42,878 nt of DNA from Nitratiruptor sp. (GTDB lineage: Bacteria > Campylobacterota > Campylobacteria > Campylobacterales > Nitratiruptoraceae). Made by a program: the position numbers and the translations under genes. Location: positions 1 to 42,878 of the forward strand of contig WGAX01000183.1 in the NCBI GenBank assembly GCA_015494595.1, written 5' to 3'. The notes under the pieces are model-generated. The model saw only the letters and a program-made list of their open reading frames with translations. It ran no database searches and was not told the DNA's origin. Shown piece after piece: positions 8,131 to 16,706 of the stretch (position 1 is the first letter of the stretch; the number at the start of each line of letters is the position of its first letter).

Positions 8131-9115
8131 AAACGCAACTTTTGCGCTTCTGCTTCTACCTTTACTATTTCTAGGATGCGCAAAAACTGCAGAGCAAAAA
8201 GAGATTAAAAAGAGCAAAGAGGGTATTACTATCCGTTTGGAGGGTACAGTATATCCCAGTAAAAAAGAGGCAATTATTGCTCCAATGACTGGACGCATCA
8301 AACATATTTTTGTGAAACCTGGTGATAGAGTTGCAAAAAATAGCCTTATTGCAAGTTTTGAGACAATTGTTACAGAGTATGATGTACAAAAGACCGTACA
8401 GGAGTTGGAATACCTCAAAAAGCTCAAAAAATTTTTGCAAGCTAGTAAAAAAGAGAATATGAGCTTGGCCCTTGTCAATATAGCTAGAGAAAAGTTGGAG
8501 AGGCTCTCAAAACTACGGGCAAAAGGATATGCTGATACATTGGAGTATGATAATGCAAAAGCACTTTATGCTTCAAGTCTACATAACAGGTATAGTGAAA
8601 AAGAATCAAAAACAGAGAAACTGCACTTTTTGGATGAGAGAATCAATGTTACAAAAAATGAGCTTTTGAAACTGCAACACACCTTGGCACTCAGTCAAAT
8701 TAGAAGTAATCTTAGCGGTTTTGTAGCCGATATTGATACGCAGGTAGGAGAGTATGTAGCTAAAGGCACCAAATTGGGGCATATTGTAAATTTGGACAAG
8801 GTTATTGTAAAAGCAGGGGTAGCACCAGGACTGCTCCCCTTTATTAAAAAAGGTAAAAAGGTTAAAATAGACTTTATTACAACACCCCCTTACAAAGTGG
8901 AATCTACAATCTCAAGAGTTGTTATGGTAGTAGATCCAGATTTTAAAAGAATGACTGCAGAGATTGAAATTCCAAATAAAAATTACCTTCTTCAAGAGGG
9001 AACAAAGGCGCTTGTAACAGTCTATTTAACAAAAGAGGAGCAGCAATTTATCAAAGAGAACTTTTTAGATCGAGCTAATCAAACTCTCTATGAGGTAAAA
9101 TCTTTCAACCGATAA
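8123..9115 (+). CDS. HlyD/MFP-type periplasmic adaptor lipoprotein
   Basis: 330 residues. A type II signal peptide ends in LLFLGC (Cys about 18), predicting a lipid-anchored periplasmic protein. Next come a biotinyl-lipoyl-like half domain (IIAPMTGRIKHIFVKPGDRV, about residues 53-72), a long alpha-helical hairpin (about 85-190), the second lipoyl half (LSGFVADIDTQVGEYVAKGTKLGHI, about 195-220) and a beta-barrel domain. This is the membrane fusion protein plan of tripartite exporters, but no RND or ABC pump gene is adjacent. The start ATG follows AAGGAAAGAGA; a GTG-type start further upstream lies inside the preceding gene. It is the last gene of the run, 2 bp from the convergent HD-GYP gene. 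Confidence 0.85.
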   Translation: MYKNATFALLLLPLLFLGCAKTAEQKEIKKSKEGITIRLEGTVYPSKKEAIIAPMTGRIKHIFVKPGDRVAKNSLIASFETIVTEYDVQKTVQELEYLKKLKKFLQASKKENMSLALVNIAREKLERLSKLRAKGYADTLEYDNAKALYASSLHNRYSEKESKTEKLHFLDERINVTKNELLKLQHTLALSQIRSNLSGFVADIDTQVGEYVAKGTKLGHIVNLDKVIVKAGVAPGLLPFIKKGKKVKIDFITTPPYKVESTISRVVMVVDPDFKRMTAEIEIPNKNYLLQEGTKALVTVYLTKEEQQFIKENFLDRANQTLYEVKSFNR

Positions 9116-9117
9116 GA

Positions 9118-10572
9118 CTATTTTGCTTCCATAATCTGAAGCTTTTTATAAATTTTCTCAGCACTATCCAAAAATGCCTGAATAATAGAGGCCTCTACAA
9201 GTCTATTTTTTTCCTTTGCTATTTTTTCCACCGCCTCTTGATGAGAGAAAGGTTTTCTATATGCTCTTGGGCTTGTAAGCCCTATATAAAACTCTGCTAA
9301 TGCAACAATTTGTGCCAACAAAGGAATATCTTTACCCTTTAAGCCATACGGGTAGCCTCCACCATCATAACGCTCATGATGATACTTAATAATTGGCGCT
9401 ATAGGATAGACATTATTAATAGGCTCCACGAGTACTGAGCCTACAATAGGATGATAACGAATGAGATCCAACTCCTTTTTCTCAATCTTTTTACTATCAA
9501 GAAAATTTTCAATTTTGCCTATCATTCCTATATCATGCAATCTTGCCCCTATTCTAAGCACATCAATATGTCTCTCATCCAAAAAGATATTTTTCGCAAT
9601 TTCCACACTAACAAGCTCTACTTTTCTTGCGTGATCTTTAAAATAGGGACTTTGCAACTCTAAAACTCTATTGGCAAGAAGCAAAAAGTTAAGGTAGTTT
9701 GCCACCATTTTGCTGCTTGCATCCATATTCTCAAAATAGCCTCCTGCAAGATCCAAAAAGGCACCAATTTCTGCAATCTGCTTGGTATCAAGAGGAGCAT
9801 TTGTATACACTTCTAAGATATAGGGTGTATTTCTAATATAGAAGGCTTTTTTAAATTTATGTCTTTTAGGATATTTAAATACATCGACTTTTGTAGGATT
9901 TTCTCTATTTTTTAAGATCATCCCTGTAGCATTTGTCGTCTTTAATAAAAGAGAGCCCACAAACTTCAAAAATGTCTGGGTTCTATATTGAAAACTCATA
10001 ACATTTGTCAAAATATTTTTTGAGCTATCCATAATAGTACTAAGATGTATCTCTTTGTGCAGCTCGTTAATACGCAAATAGTAAGAGAGCAACATCATTA
10101 AAAATCCCTCAATCTCCTCTATAGCCAACTCCTTTTTGCTATAAATCCTCAAAAGGGCCTTTTCATCACAAGATTCAAAAGAGTAGACAGTATACTCCTC
10201 TTTTTTACTCTGTTTTTTAATATCTTTTTTATATACTCTACTCTCTATCTCTTCGCTCTCATCTTTCCCCTGTGCTTCTAAGACATAAATATCTCCCCTT
10301 CGCAAATAGATTGCTATATTATCTGCTCCTATATATCTTTGGTATTCACTTAAAAAAGCCTCCACATCCCCAATTTTACGCAAGGTAGCCAACTTTTTAA
10401 AAGCTCTATTTTGATTTCTAAAGCGAAATTTTAAGATTGCATTATCTCTAAAAAGCTTAATAGAGAGCAGGATAAATAGAATAGCTACTATTAAAAAAAC
10501 ATACCAGAAATTGAGCGCAATAAAAAAGATCACATCATCTACTCGCTCAGCAAAATTAATACTTCCTAACAC
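9118..10572 (-). CDS. Membrane-anchored HD-GYP protein with GAF-like sensory region
   Basis: 484 residues from a GTG start preceded by AAAGGA. It has one membrane helix (about residues 18-40), then two regions with GAF-like alpha/beta patterning (about 60-160 and 180-285; assignment is weak), then an HD-GYP domain (about 300-480). Metal and signature residues seen are His314, His346-Asp347, His374, His398-His399-Glu400 and DGGGYPYGL (403-411). The usual VaDvyDAL segment reads ALAEFYIGL, so the conserved Asp at 427 is Glu and the second Asp is Ile. HD-GYP domains hydrolyse cyclic-di-GMP. As the last gene of the Pel-like operon it could sense or tune the second messenger that activates Pel export in other bacteria. 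Confidence 0.85.
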   Translation of the reverse strand: MLGSINFAERVDDVIFFIALNFWYVFLIVAILFILLSIKLFRDNAILKFRFRNQNRAFKKLATLRKIGDVEAFLSEYQRYIGADNIAIYLRRGDIYVLEAQGKDESEEIESRVYKKDIKKQSKKEEYTVYSFESCDEKALLRIYSKKELAIEEIEGFLMMLLSYYLRINELHKEIHLSTIMDSSKNILTNVMSFQYRTQTFLKFVGSLLLKTTNATGMILKNRENPTKVDVFKYPKRHKFKKAFYIRNTPYILEVYTNAPLDTKQIAEIGAFLDLAGGYFENMDASSKMVANYLNFLLLANRVLELQSPYFKDHARKVELVSVEIAKNIFLDERHIDVLRIGARLHDIGMIGKIENFLDSKKIEKKELDLIRYHPIVGSVLVEPINNVYPIAPIIKYHHERYDGGGYPYGLKGKDIPLLAQIVALAEFYIGLTSPRAYRKPFSHQEAVEKIAKEKNRLVEASIIQAFLDSAEKIYKKLQIMEAK

Positions 10573-12745
10573 GATTTTTCCTTTCTAAAAGTTTTATATA
10601 TTGACTATTATCGATCTCATAGACCGTTAATAGCTGACTTTTTGCAAAAATTCTAATATTATTATGTTTTGCACTATAAAGAGCTACCCACTCTTTCAAA
10701 TTTGTCTCTACATCCCTTCTCCAGCGATAAAACCACTCATCCTTTCCTTTATATGTGTGGGGAATGTCCTCCACAAAAATATAGACCTTTTTTGTAGGAA
10801 TTGGCAAATATCGATCTAAAGGATTATATTTTGTTACAAACTCATTAGCATTAATCATATACCCTTTACCAAGTACCTTAGAATACTCCTGTACATAAGA
10901 GACAACCGTCCAACTTAAAGGTGTGTTTTGCTTCACTATTTGATAAAGATAGTAAGGAATTGCAGAGTATTGCACTCCATTAATATACTTCTTAAACTGC
11001 TCTGTATCTTTATAGTGAGGAATAAAAAAGAGGGAGATAAATAAAGTTATATAAAGCAAAAAGAGAAAAAGAGGTTTAGCATACCTTCTTAACACAAAAC
11101 GCAAAGGCAACCACACAAAAAGTTTTACATAACAAGCTGCAATTATAGTAATGGATAAAAAGAGATACTCCGCCCCTCTAGCAGGATGTACAAGCTTTGG
11201 TAAACCTAAATTTTGTGCAAAATAGACTACAAAAAAACCCAATGGAATCAGTAAAAAACTACTAAAATAAAATCCCTTTTTATATAAGCGTGCCATAATA
11301 AAAAAAATAAGCGCAGAAAGAAGCAACAAAAGGTGAATAGAAGTAAGATGAGAAATTGTAACCTCTTCTATTCCTGCTGTAACTATCTCTTTAATAGCCT
11401 GCTTTGTACCAAACAGCTTGTCTAAAAAAGGAGCAGCTGCACCAAAATCTTGAGGAATACCATATTTTATAACAGAAAGCATCCAGCCATTTCCAAAAAT
11501 GGCTGCAATCACTATGCCAAGAAGCCCTCTTGCAAAAAGACTCCAACTCAATTTTAAACTAATAAAAGCATTCACTGCTATAAGCATACTAGGCACAATT
11601 AGTGCAATTGCCCCACCTCCGTGAAAAATAAAGACAAGCATCAATGTCAAAGTATAGTTATAAAGATATCTACTTTTTCCTTTATCTAAAGCTTTAATAA
11701 GATAAAAAAGATTAAGCAGATACATTGTAGAAGAAAATTCATAAGCCATACCGCTAAAATAGCGTAAATATGGCCTCATAGCTACATCTTCTAGCATCAA
11801 TTTTAATTCAGGATCAATAAAGAACTTTTGAGGAATAGTATAAAGAGTAAAATGCCACCAAGAGAGAATTGAAGGATTATTAAAGGTAAGAATCGGTGCG
11901 GCAATAGAGCTATTAAGAGGAGAGCCTATAAAAAAAGAGCCAAAAAGCAGTAGGATAAACAGAGCAAGAAGAGAGGAGATAGTAAATCGTTTTATAACAA
12001 AATAGACACCAAAAAGTAAAAAGGTAATGAGCAAAAGAGGATAGATATTAAACAACACTATAGAATCTATATGGGTAAAAACTTTTAAAATAAAAACAAA
12101 TACCGATATACCATAAAAATCAGCACCTACTGTCTTATTATCTGCATATAAGATATTACGCTCTAAGTTTGCTACCCACTCAAAAAATTGACTATTATCG
12201 GGCAAAGGATTTGCCATAGAGATAAAACACCTATAACCCAAAATATAGATTAAGTGAGTAAAAATAAAAAAAATAAGGACTTTTTTAAAAAATTGATAGT
12301 AATTGAGATGACGAAAATAGAGATAGAGCTCCTCTACTTTTTGCTTTTTATATTGAGCGATAATCTCTCTATAATTATCAAAAAAATGAAAAATAGCTAC
12401 CATTATAGCTATACGCTTAGCCAAAAGATAAGCTTTTACACTTCTTTTCTCATAAAATTTCACAAAAAAGAGCTTTGCCCCAATTAATGAGGCAATAAAT
12501 GTAAAAGTATTAAAGAGTTTTATAAAAACTAAAAGAGGTACTACTAGCTCAATAAAAACCAACATATATAAAATATTGGAGATAATATTTTCTATTCCAG
12601 CCCCTGCATAGTGCTGCGGAAATATGCGTCTTGGTAAAAAGATAAATAGAATGTATGCTACACTAAAAAGAACAACAATACCATGAAGATTAATGGAGAA
12701 AACATTATATAGGATAGAGTAATCTATAAACCTCTCTCTTTGCAA
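10556..12745 (-). CDS. Large polytopic membrane protein of unknown function, Pel-like operon
   Basis: 729 residues. The start is TTG, preceded by AAGGG at the right distance; no in-frame ATG occurs before about residue 55. About 13-15 hydrophobic segments span residues 18-600. A final region of about 130 residues with no membrane helix probably faces the periplasm. The loop NPLPDNSQFFEWVANLERNI (about residues 178-197) after an early helix is acidic and aromatic, as in GT-C glycosyltransferases and oligosaccharyltransferases, but I cannot assign a family. It could be a GT-C-like polymerase or modifying enzyme, or a scaffold replacing PelE/PelD membrane parts. It overlaps the HD-GYP gene by 17 bp. 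Confidence 0.75.
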   Translation of the reverse strand: MQRERFIDYSILYNVFSINLHGIVVLFSVAYILFIFLPRRIFPQHYAGAGIENIISNILYMLVFIELVVPLLVFIKLFNTFTFIASLIGAKLFFVKFYEKRSVKAYLLAKRIAIMVAIFHFFDNYREIIAQYKKQKVEELYLYFRHLNYYQFFKKVLIFFIFTHLIYILGYRCFISMANPLPDNSQFFEWVANLERNILYADNKTVGADFYGISVFVFILKVFTHIDSIVLFNIYPLLLITFLLFGVYFVIKRFTISSLLALFILLLFGSFFIGSPLNSSIAAPILTFNNPSILSWWHFTLYTIPQKFFIDPELKLMLEDVAMRPYLRYFSGMAYEFSSTMYLLNLFYLIKALDKGKSRYLYNYTLTLMLVFIFHGGGAIALIVPSMLIAVNAFISLKLSWSLFARGLLGIVIAAIFGNGWMLSVIKYGIPQDFGAAAPFLDKLFGTKQAIKEIVTAGIEEVTISHLTSIHLLLLLSALIFFIMARLYKKGFYFSSFLLIPLGFFVVYFAQNLGLPKLVHPARGAEYLFLSITIIAACYVKLFVWLPLRFVLRRYAKPLFLFLLYITLFISLFFIPHYKDTEQFKKYINGVQYSAIPYYLYQIVKQNTPLSWTVVSYVQEYSKVLGKGYMINANEFVTKYNPLDRYLPIPTKKVYIFVEDIPHTYKGKDEWFYRWRRDVETNLKEWVALYSAKHNNIRIFAKSQLLTVYEIDNSQYIKLLERKNRVRKY

Positions 12746-12753
12746 AAATGCCC

Positions 12754-13653
12754 TTAACCTTTAATGAGATACAGTAGAAGCTTCCATCGTAAAAGCTCTC
12801 CATCATAATAGACATCACTATACTCAAAAGGAAGAAGTGAGACAATATATCCTCGACCATAAGGCAGCAGAGTTACTAGAGGACGACCTCTTGTATCCAC
12901 AATCAATTTTTTCCCTTCTATAAGAGGATAGATCTCCATAAAATTGTAAATAACTAGTTTTAATCTTTTTATACCTTTAATAAGAGAGGCTTTTTGATCA
13001 ATAATAAAACTTTTTGTTGAGGGCATATAATTGATAAGATCAATTTTTTTTGCCTGAAAAAGATAAGGAGTGACAGGTTTGTGCAAAAACCGCATACCCC
13101 CTACTGCTCTGTAAAGATTTTTGCGTATCCTCCAGGCGGCTATCTCCCCTTCCCTATTAAAAATATCATACCGAGTAGAAAAGAGGCCAAACTCTACCCA
13201 AAGCACTCCCCCCTGTTTAACCCAGGAGCGCAAAATCTCCTGCTCTTTTGCTGAGATATTTAAGGAGTAAGCAATATTTTTAAAAAGATCTCGACTTACT
13301 CTTTTATACTCTTTTATCCATAAAGGTCGAATATAGATAAAATCAAGAGATTGAGGCTCTTTTTGCAAACGCCAAAAATTTACATCTTCAATACTTTTAG
13401 CATTATAAGTAAGATTAATACTTTGATAAAATTTTGGATTGAATTTTCCTTTAACTTCAAACTCCCTCTCATCAATAAAAGGAAATTTATGAAAAATATC
13501 ACTCCCCTTCTGGACTGATACAAGATCTTCCACGGGCTGATTATAGATAGTAAGTGTAACTTCGTTTGTCAACTCCTTTTCTATACTATTTTGACTACTG
13601 GCACATCCACTTAAAAAAAGAAGGCTTAGTAAAAGTGATATGAAATATCTCAT
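12754..13653 (-). CDS. Lipoprotein with amidotransferase-fold-like C-terminus
   Basis: About 299 residues. The signal peptide ends in LLFLSGC (Cys at about 17), so it is a lipid-anchored envelope protein. Residues 20-120 are beta-rich and not recognised. ILRSWVKQGGVLWVEFG (about residues 141-157) and the closing LLPYGRGYIVSLLPFEYSD segment (about 263-281) resemble the GGxLxxxxP and GxGxVxxxxxP elements of class I glutamine-amidotransferase-like (ThuA/DUF4159-type) domains. No catalytic Cys-His pair is evident. Two adjacent ATG codons are possible starts; the second is better spaced from AAAGGA. It lies between pelG and the 729-residue protein. Confidence 0.7.
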   Translation of the reverse strand: MRYFISLLLSLLFLSGCASSQNSIEKELTNEVTLTIYNQPVEDLVSVQKGSDIFHKFPFIDEREFEVKGKFNPKFYQSINLTYNAKSIEDVNFWRLQKEPQSLDFIYIRPLWIKEYKRVSRDLFKNIAYSLNISAKEQEILRSWVKQGGVLWVEFGLFSTRYDIFNREGEIAAWRIRKNLYRAVGGMRFLHKPVTPYLFQAKKIDLINYMPSTKSFIIDQKASLIKGIKRLKLVIYNFMEIYPLIEGKKLIVDTRGRPLVTLLPYGRGYIVSLLPFEYSDVYYDGELLRWKLLLYLIKG

Positions 13654-13662
13654 CATCTTCCT

Positions 13663-15216
13663 TTAAAATGCTGCATAGTAGTAATAATCCAAATCTTTAA
13701 ACACCTTTTTCATATAAAGAAATGTTATAAGCCAAAAAGTTATACTACCTACTAACAATCCTACTACAGCAAGATATTGATCAACTATATTGGCTAAAAT
13801 AACTCCTACTGTAAAATCTATAGCTACAGCAATAACTATAGCCTGCACCACAACCTTTTGCCTAGAAAAAGAGAAAAGAATTAATGTATTCATCAACCCA
13901 CTTGTCAAAAAAGCATAAGCTATGGCACTTGCTATAAATACATATTCTGATATTTCAGTAAAAGGCAAACGATCAGCACTTACATAGTGACTCAGTGTCT
14001 TGACAATGGTATATATAACTATTATCGTTATAAATGCAAATATTGTAAAGAGTCTATTTACCCTTTTATAAAATTTCTCAAAATAGCTATTAAACTCCTT
14101 GACTTGCCAAAGAGAGTAATGCACAACCTTGTCATTGAGCATATATAAAAACTCATATACCACAACTTCCAATACTCCCATTAACAATACAAGTACTATT
14201 AAAGCAAGATCTGTACCTACCTCATACTCCACATCAAACCAAATAAAAAACCCCCGATCAAGCGCATAAACATTCCACTCAATTAACTTATCCAATACCA
14301 AAAAAAGAAAATAGAATGTGCCATATAAAAAAAAGGGTAAAAGAGTGTAAACAAGCATAGATGTTCTTGGTAGAAGCTCCCCTTCTGAAGGAGTAGTTTT
14401 TCTTAAGTGATAGAGCTTCCTAAACCCAAAATAGATAATAATAAGATCTAATAGTGCCAATGCTAAAAATTGTGCCCAGGGAAAACCTATACCTACAATA
14501 TAGTGGATAGGCACAACAATCACTACCCCTAAAAGAAAAAAGAGTGCAATTTTGCCATACTCTTCAAATACATAATAGACACTGATACTCAAAAATAGTA
14601 CAGAAAGCAGAAAAAAGCTTAAAATAAATGGAGGGAAAAAATTGTGCTCAAAAACTTTAAATAGAGAATTAAAAAGAAAGAAAAAGAGTGTTAATAGGAC
14701 AATTTTTGCAAAACTCGCTAAATAGAGTACCTTAATACTTTTTGCTGCTAAAACATACTCATGCATCTTTAGATAGTAGAGACCTTTTCGGCCAATAATT
14801 TGTGCAGGTCCCCCCGTTACAATCATTGCTAAAAATGTCCCAAAGGCTATAATTGTAGCCGTTGCCTCATCAATCATAATATTTGACCATAAGGCAAACC
14901 CAAAAATAATCGTAGCAATAATCTGAATAAAAATAGGAATAGCAAAAGCTAAACCTCGAAGATAGTTACGAATAATTCGCTGTTTTAAGGGTGGTAGTTT
15001 CTGCTGCACAAGGGCAATGCTTGGATATGTCTTTATCTCTTTATACTTAAAGAGCTCCTTTGCCAATGCAAATACATCATCAAAACCATACTCCTCTTTC
15101 GCATCAATATCGCGTATACCATATACTTCCAGCAAAGCGGCCACTTCCCAAAAATCAAGAGGCTCTCCTCTATCTTTAGTAATAGCCAAATAGAGCTCTT
15201 CCAACCTTTTACTCAT
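13663..15216 (-). CDS. pelG: Exopolysaccharide export membrane protein PelG
   Basis: 517 residues with about twelve membrane helices from residue 90 on, in the MOP/polysaccharide-transporter style of PelG, the inner-membrane Pel transporter working with PelF. Supporting features are GGPAQIIGRKGLYYLKMHEY (about residues 135-154), close to the PelG GPxxxxxxRxxSDxxY region, and the strict pairing with pelF through an ATGA overlap. It is longer than the roughly 456-residue Pseudomonas protein because of an N-terminal soluble segment of about 80 residues, rich in charged residues and probably cytoplasmic. Family assignment is good; the substrate is inferred from PelF. Confidence 0.85.
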   Translation of the reverse strand: MSKRLEELYLAITKDRGEPLDFWEVAALLEVYGIRDIDAKEEYGFDDVFALAKELFKYKEIKTYPSIALVQQKLPPLKQRIIRNYLRGLAFAIPIFIQIIATIIFGFALWSNIMIDEATATIIAFGTFLAMIVTGGPAQIIGRKGLYYLKMHEYVLAAKSIKVLYLASFAKIVLLTLFFFLFNSLFKVFEHNFFPPFILSFFLLSVLFLSISVYYVFEEYGKIALFFLLGVVIVVPIHYIVGIGFPWAQFLALALLDLIIIYFGFRKLYHLRKTTPSEGELLPRTSMLVYTLLPFFLYGTFYFLFLVLDKLIEWNVYALDRGFFIWFDVEYEVGTDLALIVLVLLMGVLEVVVYEFLYMLNDKVVHYSLWQVKEFNSYFEKFYKRVNRLFTIFAFITIIVIYTIVKTLSHYVSADRLPFTEISEYVFIASAIAYAFLTSGLMNTLILFSFSRQKVVVQAIVIAVAIDFTVGVILANIVDQYLAVVGLLVGSITFWLITFLYMKKVFKDLDYYYYAAF

Positions 15217-16706
15217 AGGTGTACTGCCGGCAAAGAGTTTAAAGATGATTCAAAAAGTTTCCTATACACACTCCAGTAATTATTGACCATATCTTCAGTT
15301 GTAAAACCTGCTACAATCACTTCCCGTGCCTTTTTACCAAGCTCTTTGGTAAATGCAGGATTTTGTAAAAGATAGATAACATACTTTGCAAACTCCTCAT
15401 ACGCTTTAGGCTTAATAATAAAACCATATCCCTCCAGTACCTCTTTTGTTCCTCCCACATCACTTGAAACCACCACTTTTTCACACGCCATTGCCTCAAT
15501 GACTGCAAAAGGAAAAGCCTCGGATATGCTCGTAAGCATCACCACATCACCCTCATTATATGCCATAGCCGGATTAGAAGTAGCTCCCAAAAAGGAGAAG
15601 TTATTTTCTAATTGCAAACTCTTTACAAGCTCTTTACATTGCAAAGCATACTCCTTATCTACCTCAGGACCATAAAACTTAAAGTGTACATCTGGAATTT
15701 GCTTAGCCACCAGAGCACAACAGCGTATATAGGTCTCCACATCTTTGAGAGGATCCAAACGAGCTACCATCACAACAGTTGGTCTATCATCTCGCTGTAC
15801 ATCCATCTTTTTAAACTTGAGTACATCAATACCATTATAGATAGTCTCAATTTTACTCTCTTTTACTCCCCATTGAAGCTCCCAGCGCTTATTATAATCA
15901 CATACAGGAGAGATCAGATCGGCAAAATGGTAGTTGAGTTTAGAGACTGTTGTAATAAGTCCCAACAGAAACTCTTTTGTCTTAAGAGGCACCTTTCTTC
16001 TAGAGGCAAAAAGATACTGCTCTCTAATATAGATTCCATGCTCTGTTAATAAAAACCGACTTTTATGTTTCTTCTTAGCAATAATACAAGGCAGACCACA
16101 AAAAGCTGCTGCAGAGGAGTGATAAATATCTGCTTTGGGAAGCTCAGGTAAAAGAGTGATAAAGAAGCGAAAAATATAGCGCAGTCCCTCAATCATATCA
16201 AAAACTGTAGGCAAATCCTGCTCTTTTACTCGATAGTGCTCCATTAAATAGCCTTTATAAATCTCCCATACCTCCTGACTTCTAAAGATCTCATAATAAT
16301 CATACTCTAAAAAGTAGTCATAAAACTCTACCAAAGCATCACCCAACCCTTCTAAATCATCCTCTTTTCTATAGATATGATTCAAAAGTTTTATAAGAAT
16401 AGGCTCCAATCTTGCTATATCTCTTTTTTGCAATGTATTAATTTTAGCTTGATAGATTCTAGCAAACTCAATATTACGAATATACTCCACCGGTTCTTCT
16501 GTTCCCCAAAGAGGGACATTAATAATATCCACAACATTAGCCGGTATAGGAAACTTTGCCTGCATATAAGGATGCATCATAATTGGCATCAAAATAAAAT
16601 CGATATTTTTAAGCTCTCTAATAAGAAGATCTGCCCAGGTACTCACTCCTCCCGTTGCATAGGGGTAGGTACCTTCACCCGTCCATACAACTTTAATTCT
16701 GGCCAT
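15213..16706 (-). CDS. pelF: Family 4 glycosyltransferase PelF
   Basis: 497 residues with a GT-B fold and no membrane helix. The N-terminal GEGTYPYATGGVSTWADLL (about residues 10-28) is the PelF signature around the GGVS loop. HSSAAAFCGLPCI (about 195-207) and LTEHGIYIREQYL (about 220-232) are shared with PelF. The C-terminal domain has the EX7E motif ISEAFPFAVIEAMA (about 394-407) and SSDVGGTKEVLEG. In Pseudomonas PelF is the cytosolic transferase building the GalNAc/GlcNAc-rich Pel polymer from UDP-sugars. It overlaps the upstream gene by 14 bp and pelG by 4 bp, so the three are translated together. Confidence 0.93.
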   Translation of the reverse strand: MARIKVVWTGEGTYPYATGGVSTWADLLIRELKNIDFILMPIMMHPYMQAKFPIPANVVDIINVPLWGTEEPVEYIRNIEFARIYQAKINTLQKRDIARLEPILIKLLNHIYRKEDDLEGLGDALVEFYDYFLEYDYYEIFRSQEVWEIYKGYLMEHYRVKEQDLPTVFDMIEGLRYIFRFFITLLPELPKADIYHSSAAAFCGLPCIIAKKKHKSRFLLTEHGIYIREQYLFASRRKVPLKTKEFLLGLITTVSKLNYHFADLISPVCDYNKRWELQWGVKESKIETIYNGIDVLKFKKMDVQRDDRPTVVMVARLDPLKDVETYIRCCALVAKQIPDVHFKFYGPEVDKEYALQCKELVKSLQLENNFSFLGATSNPAMAYNEGDVVMLTSISEAFPFAVIEAMACEKVVVSSDVGGTKEVLEGYGFIIKPKAYEEFAKYVIYLLQNPAFTKELGKKAREVIVAGFTTEDMVNNYWSVYRKLFESSLNSLPAVHL

